Shown piece after piece: positions 62,826 through 64,000 of a stretch of 64,000 nt of DNA (the stretch's first letter is position 1; each line of letters opens with the position of its first letter). This DNA is from Hyphomonadaceae bacterium UKL13-1. GTDB taxonomy: Bacteria > Pseudomonadota > Alphaproteobacteria > Caulobacterales > Aquidulcibacteraceae. The stretch spans positions 1,012,001-1,076,000 of the forward strand of contig CP012156.1 of assembly GCA_001602435.1 (NCBI GenBank). The letters are read 5' to 3'. The position numbers were made by a program, and so were the translations under genes. Below the pieces are notes generated by a model, which worked only from the letters and a program-made list of their open reading frames with translations, made no database searches and was not told where the DNA came from.

Positions 62826-64000
62826 CGCGGCTGTCCTTGCCGGCGACCCAGCCGTTCGAGCAAGGCAGGCGCATGGACTTGATCGGCTTTGTAATTGCCG
62901 GTCAGCGCATATAGGACAACATTAATCCCGACCCGAATGGCCAACTCGTTTGGGTTCGGTCCCATGGTTTCAAACCCCTGTAGGGGCGGATTGGGGGCCT
63001 TTGCCCAAGCCGAGACCCAGTCACCATCGCCAAGGATGAGGGGCGAGACACCGTCATTGGCACTCGCTGCCGCAGAAGCCTCGGTTTCAACCCAGAGCTT
63101 CGCGTCTGGATAGCGACCGGGAAAACGCTGCAGGATGTAAAAGGCTTTGGTGAGCACGTGGCCTTCCGGGACAGCGGCAAGCGGTGGTGCCTCAATACCG
63201 CGCAGAGCCGCCCGCGTGATTTGGCGCGCCATCGCCGGGGTACGTCCTGCACCCCGGGAATCGATGAATAAGACCCCGCCATTCTTCATAAAGCGGTCTA
63301 AAGCGCTGGCCACTTCTGGGCGGGTTTCGGTGGGAGCATCGCCCAATGTCCAAAACAAAATCGGATAAAGCGCCAGATCGTCGCGGGCTGGGTCCAAGCC
63401 GATAACCGCGCCGGGCTCCACCGACGTGCGATCGCGCAGTGCGCGCGATAGGCCTTCAAGCCCGCGCTGGGTTTGTGCGTCGAGCGCCCCGTCCCCGGTC
63501 TTGATGAAGGCGAGGGAAAGATCGCTTTGCCGTGGCTTGGCCTTACTTGGCTGCGCAAAGACGTCCTGCGCGCCGCCAAAGAACAGGAGGCCCAACAGCA
63601 TTAGGCCCAAAAGCGTTGCCTGCGGCTTTGCCCGCCCCCGCCGAAAGGTCGGTAATTTCGCCCCCGCAAATTTGCCCGCAAGAAGCAAGCTAATGACCAT
63701 ATCTGCGAGGAGAAGGGCCATGCCTAGGCCGAGCAAGGGGCCGGCCAGCGACTGGGGCTGTCGCTCCGCTTCAGCCACCCGCTCGACTTGTGGCAAGTCT
63801 GGCAACGGGGCCAGCTGCAGATTGGCGGGTGCGGCTTGCAAAACCCAGCGCACGCCACCGCCTTCATAAATGCCCGGCGGTTGATCAAGGCTTGGGCGAA
63901 GTGTTTGGGCTTCTTCGGGTCGTATGGGGCGAATTTGCGGGTCGGGTGCCCGAAAAGCTCCAAAACCATCAAGCACCAAGACTGGTTTTAATGGGGCGGT
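62822..64000 (-). CDS. DUF4159 membrane protein (C-terminal part, cut by window edge)
   Basis: This is the C-terminal 392 residues of a larger protein. The frame stays open to the window end, so the apparent start near 63979 is not real; family members are usually over 900 residues with an N-terminal BatA-like membrane domain. Two TM helices (about residues 93-110 and 130-147 of the visible part) precede the DUF4159 domain (LSLAFIKTGDGALDAQTQRG, PILFWTLGDAP, GGVLFIDSRGAG, NPNELAIRVGINVVLYALTGNYK). It overlaps the VWA-like gene by 4 bp. Its role is unknown. Confidence 0.9.
   Translation of the reverse strand, partial: TAPLKPVLVLDGFGAFRAPDPQIRPIRPEEAQTLRPSLDQPPGIYEGGGVRWVLQAAPANLQLAPLPDLPQVERVAEAERQPQSLAGPLLGLGMALLLADMVISLLLAGKFAGAKLPTFRRGRAKPQATLLGLMLLGLLFFGGAQDVFAQPSKAKPRQSDLSLAFIKTGDGALDAQTQRGLEGLSRALRDRTSVEPGAVIGLDPARDDLALYPILFWTLGDAPTETRPEVASALDRFMKNGGVLFIDSRGAGRTPAMARQITRAALRGIEAPPLAAVPEGHVLTKAFYILQRFPGRYPDAKLWVETEASAAASANDGVSPLILGDGDWVSAWAKAPNPPLQGFETMGPNPNELAIRVGINVVLYALTGNYKADQVHAPALLERLGRRQGQPR

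Overview
The window reads as chromosomal DNA of an alphaproteobacterium, most plausibly of the Caulobacterales/Hyphomonadales type. The grounds are moderate-to-high GC, large TonB-dependent receptors with secreted S9 peptidases, a Nit hydrolase-DUF1178-glutaredoxin cluster, a DUF4159 membrane-protein operon, DUF1499 and DUF1003 proteins, and an ilv leader-peptide attenuator. Genus cannot be fixed from the sequence alone. Genes are dense on both strands. I see no rRNA, CRISPR array, prophage or insertion sequence; the only RNA gene is a tRNA-Gln.

Layout. 1-1.9 kb: two paralogous spinster-type MFS transporters, the first cut by the window edge. 2-9.4 kb: branched-chain amino acid synthesis (ilvB behind a leader-peptide attenuator, ilvN, ilvC). 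Here ilvB and ilvN are separated by a small membrane protein, a paired-palindrome element, a hicAB toxin-antitoxin module and two small genes, and the 3' end of ilvC is copied in 97-bp tandem repeats. 9.4-15.8 kb: an SDR, then a Gtr-type glycosylation module (GtrB-like GT2, GtrA flippase, two paralogous GT-C-like membrane proteins, one methyltransferase). 15.8-31.8 kb: mostly housekeeping and maintenance (Nudix, SRAP, MFS, patatin, YaaA, alaS, a YtcJ-type amidohydrolase, a fourfold-repeat membrane protein, the DUF1178/nitrilase/glutaredoxin operon, rsmD, a DnaJ-like protein, pdxH, SDR). 31.8-38.3 kb: an unknown two-gene cassette, an AlkK-like acyl-CoA ligase, DUF1499, a metallo-beta-lactamase/ATP-grasp-like pair and a CX5R phosphatase-like protein.

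38.5-55.3 kb looks like a peptide-acquisition locus: oligopeptide ABC permeases and binding lipoprotein (no ATPase genes nearby), two tandem S9 serine peptidases with matching terminators, two TonB-dependent receptors, and a TPR-aspartyl/asparaginyl beta-hydroxylase. 55.3-64 kb: SppA, an FAD amine oxidase divergent from a TetR regulator with a symmetric operator/promoter region, tRNA-Gln, a SOUL haem-binding-like protein, a GNAT, and two genes of a DUF4159/VWA-like membrane operon, the last cut by the window edge.

The most interesting non-coding structures are the ilv attenuator, the 97-bp repeats at ilvC, the inverted pair of palindromes at 4411-4522, and the TetR/amine oxidase region, where one palindromic -35 hexamer appears to serve both directions and an operator lies in each spacer.
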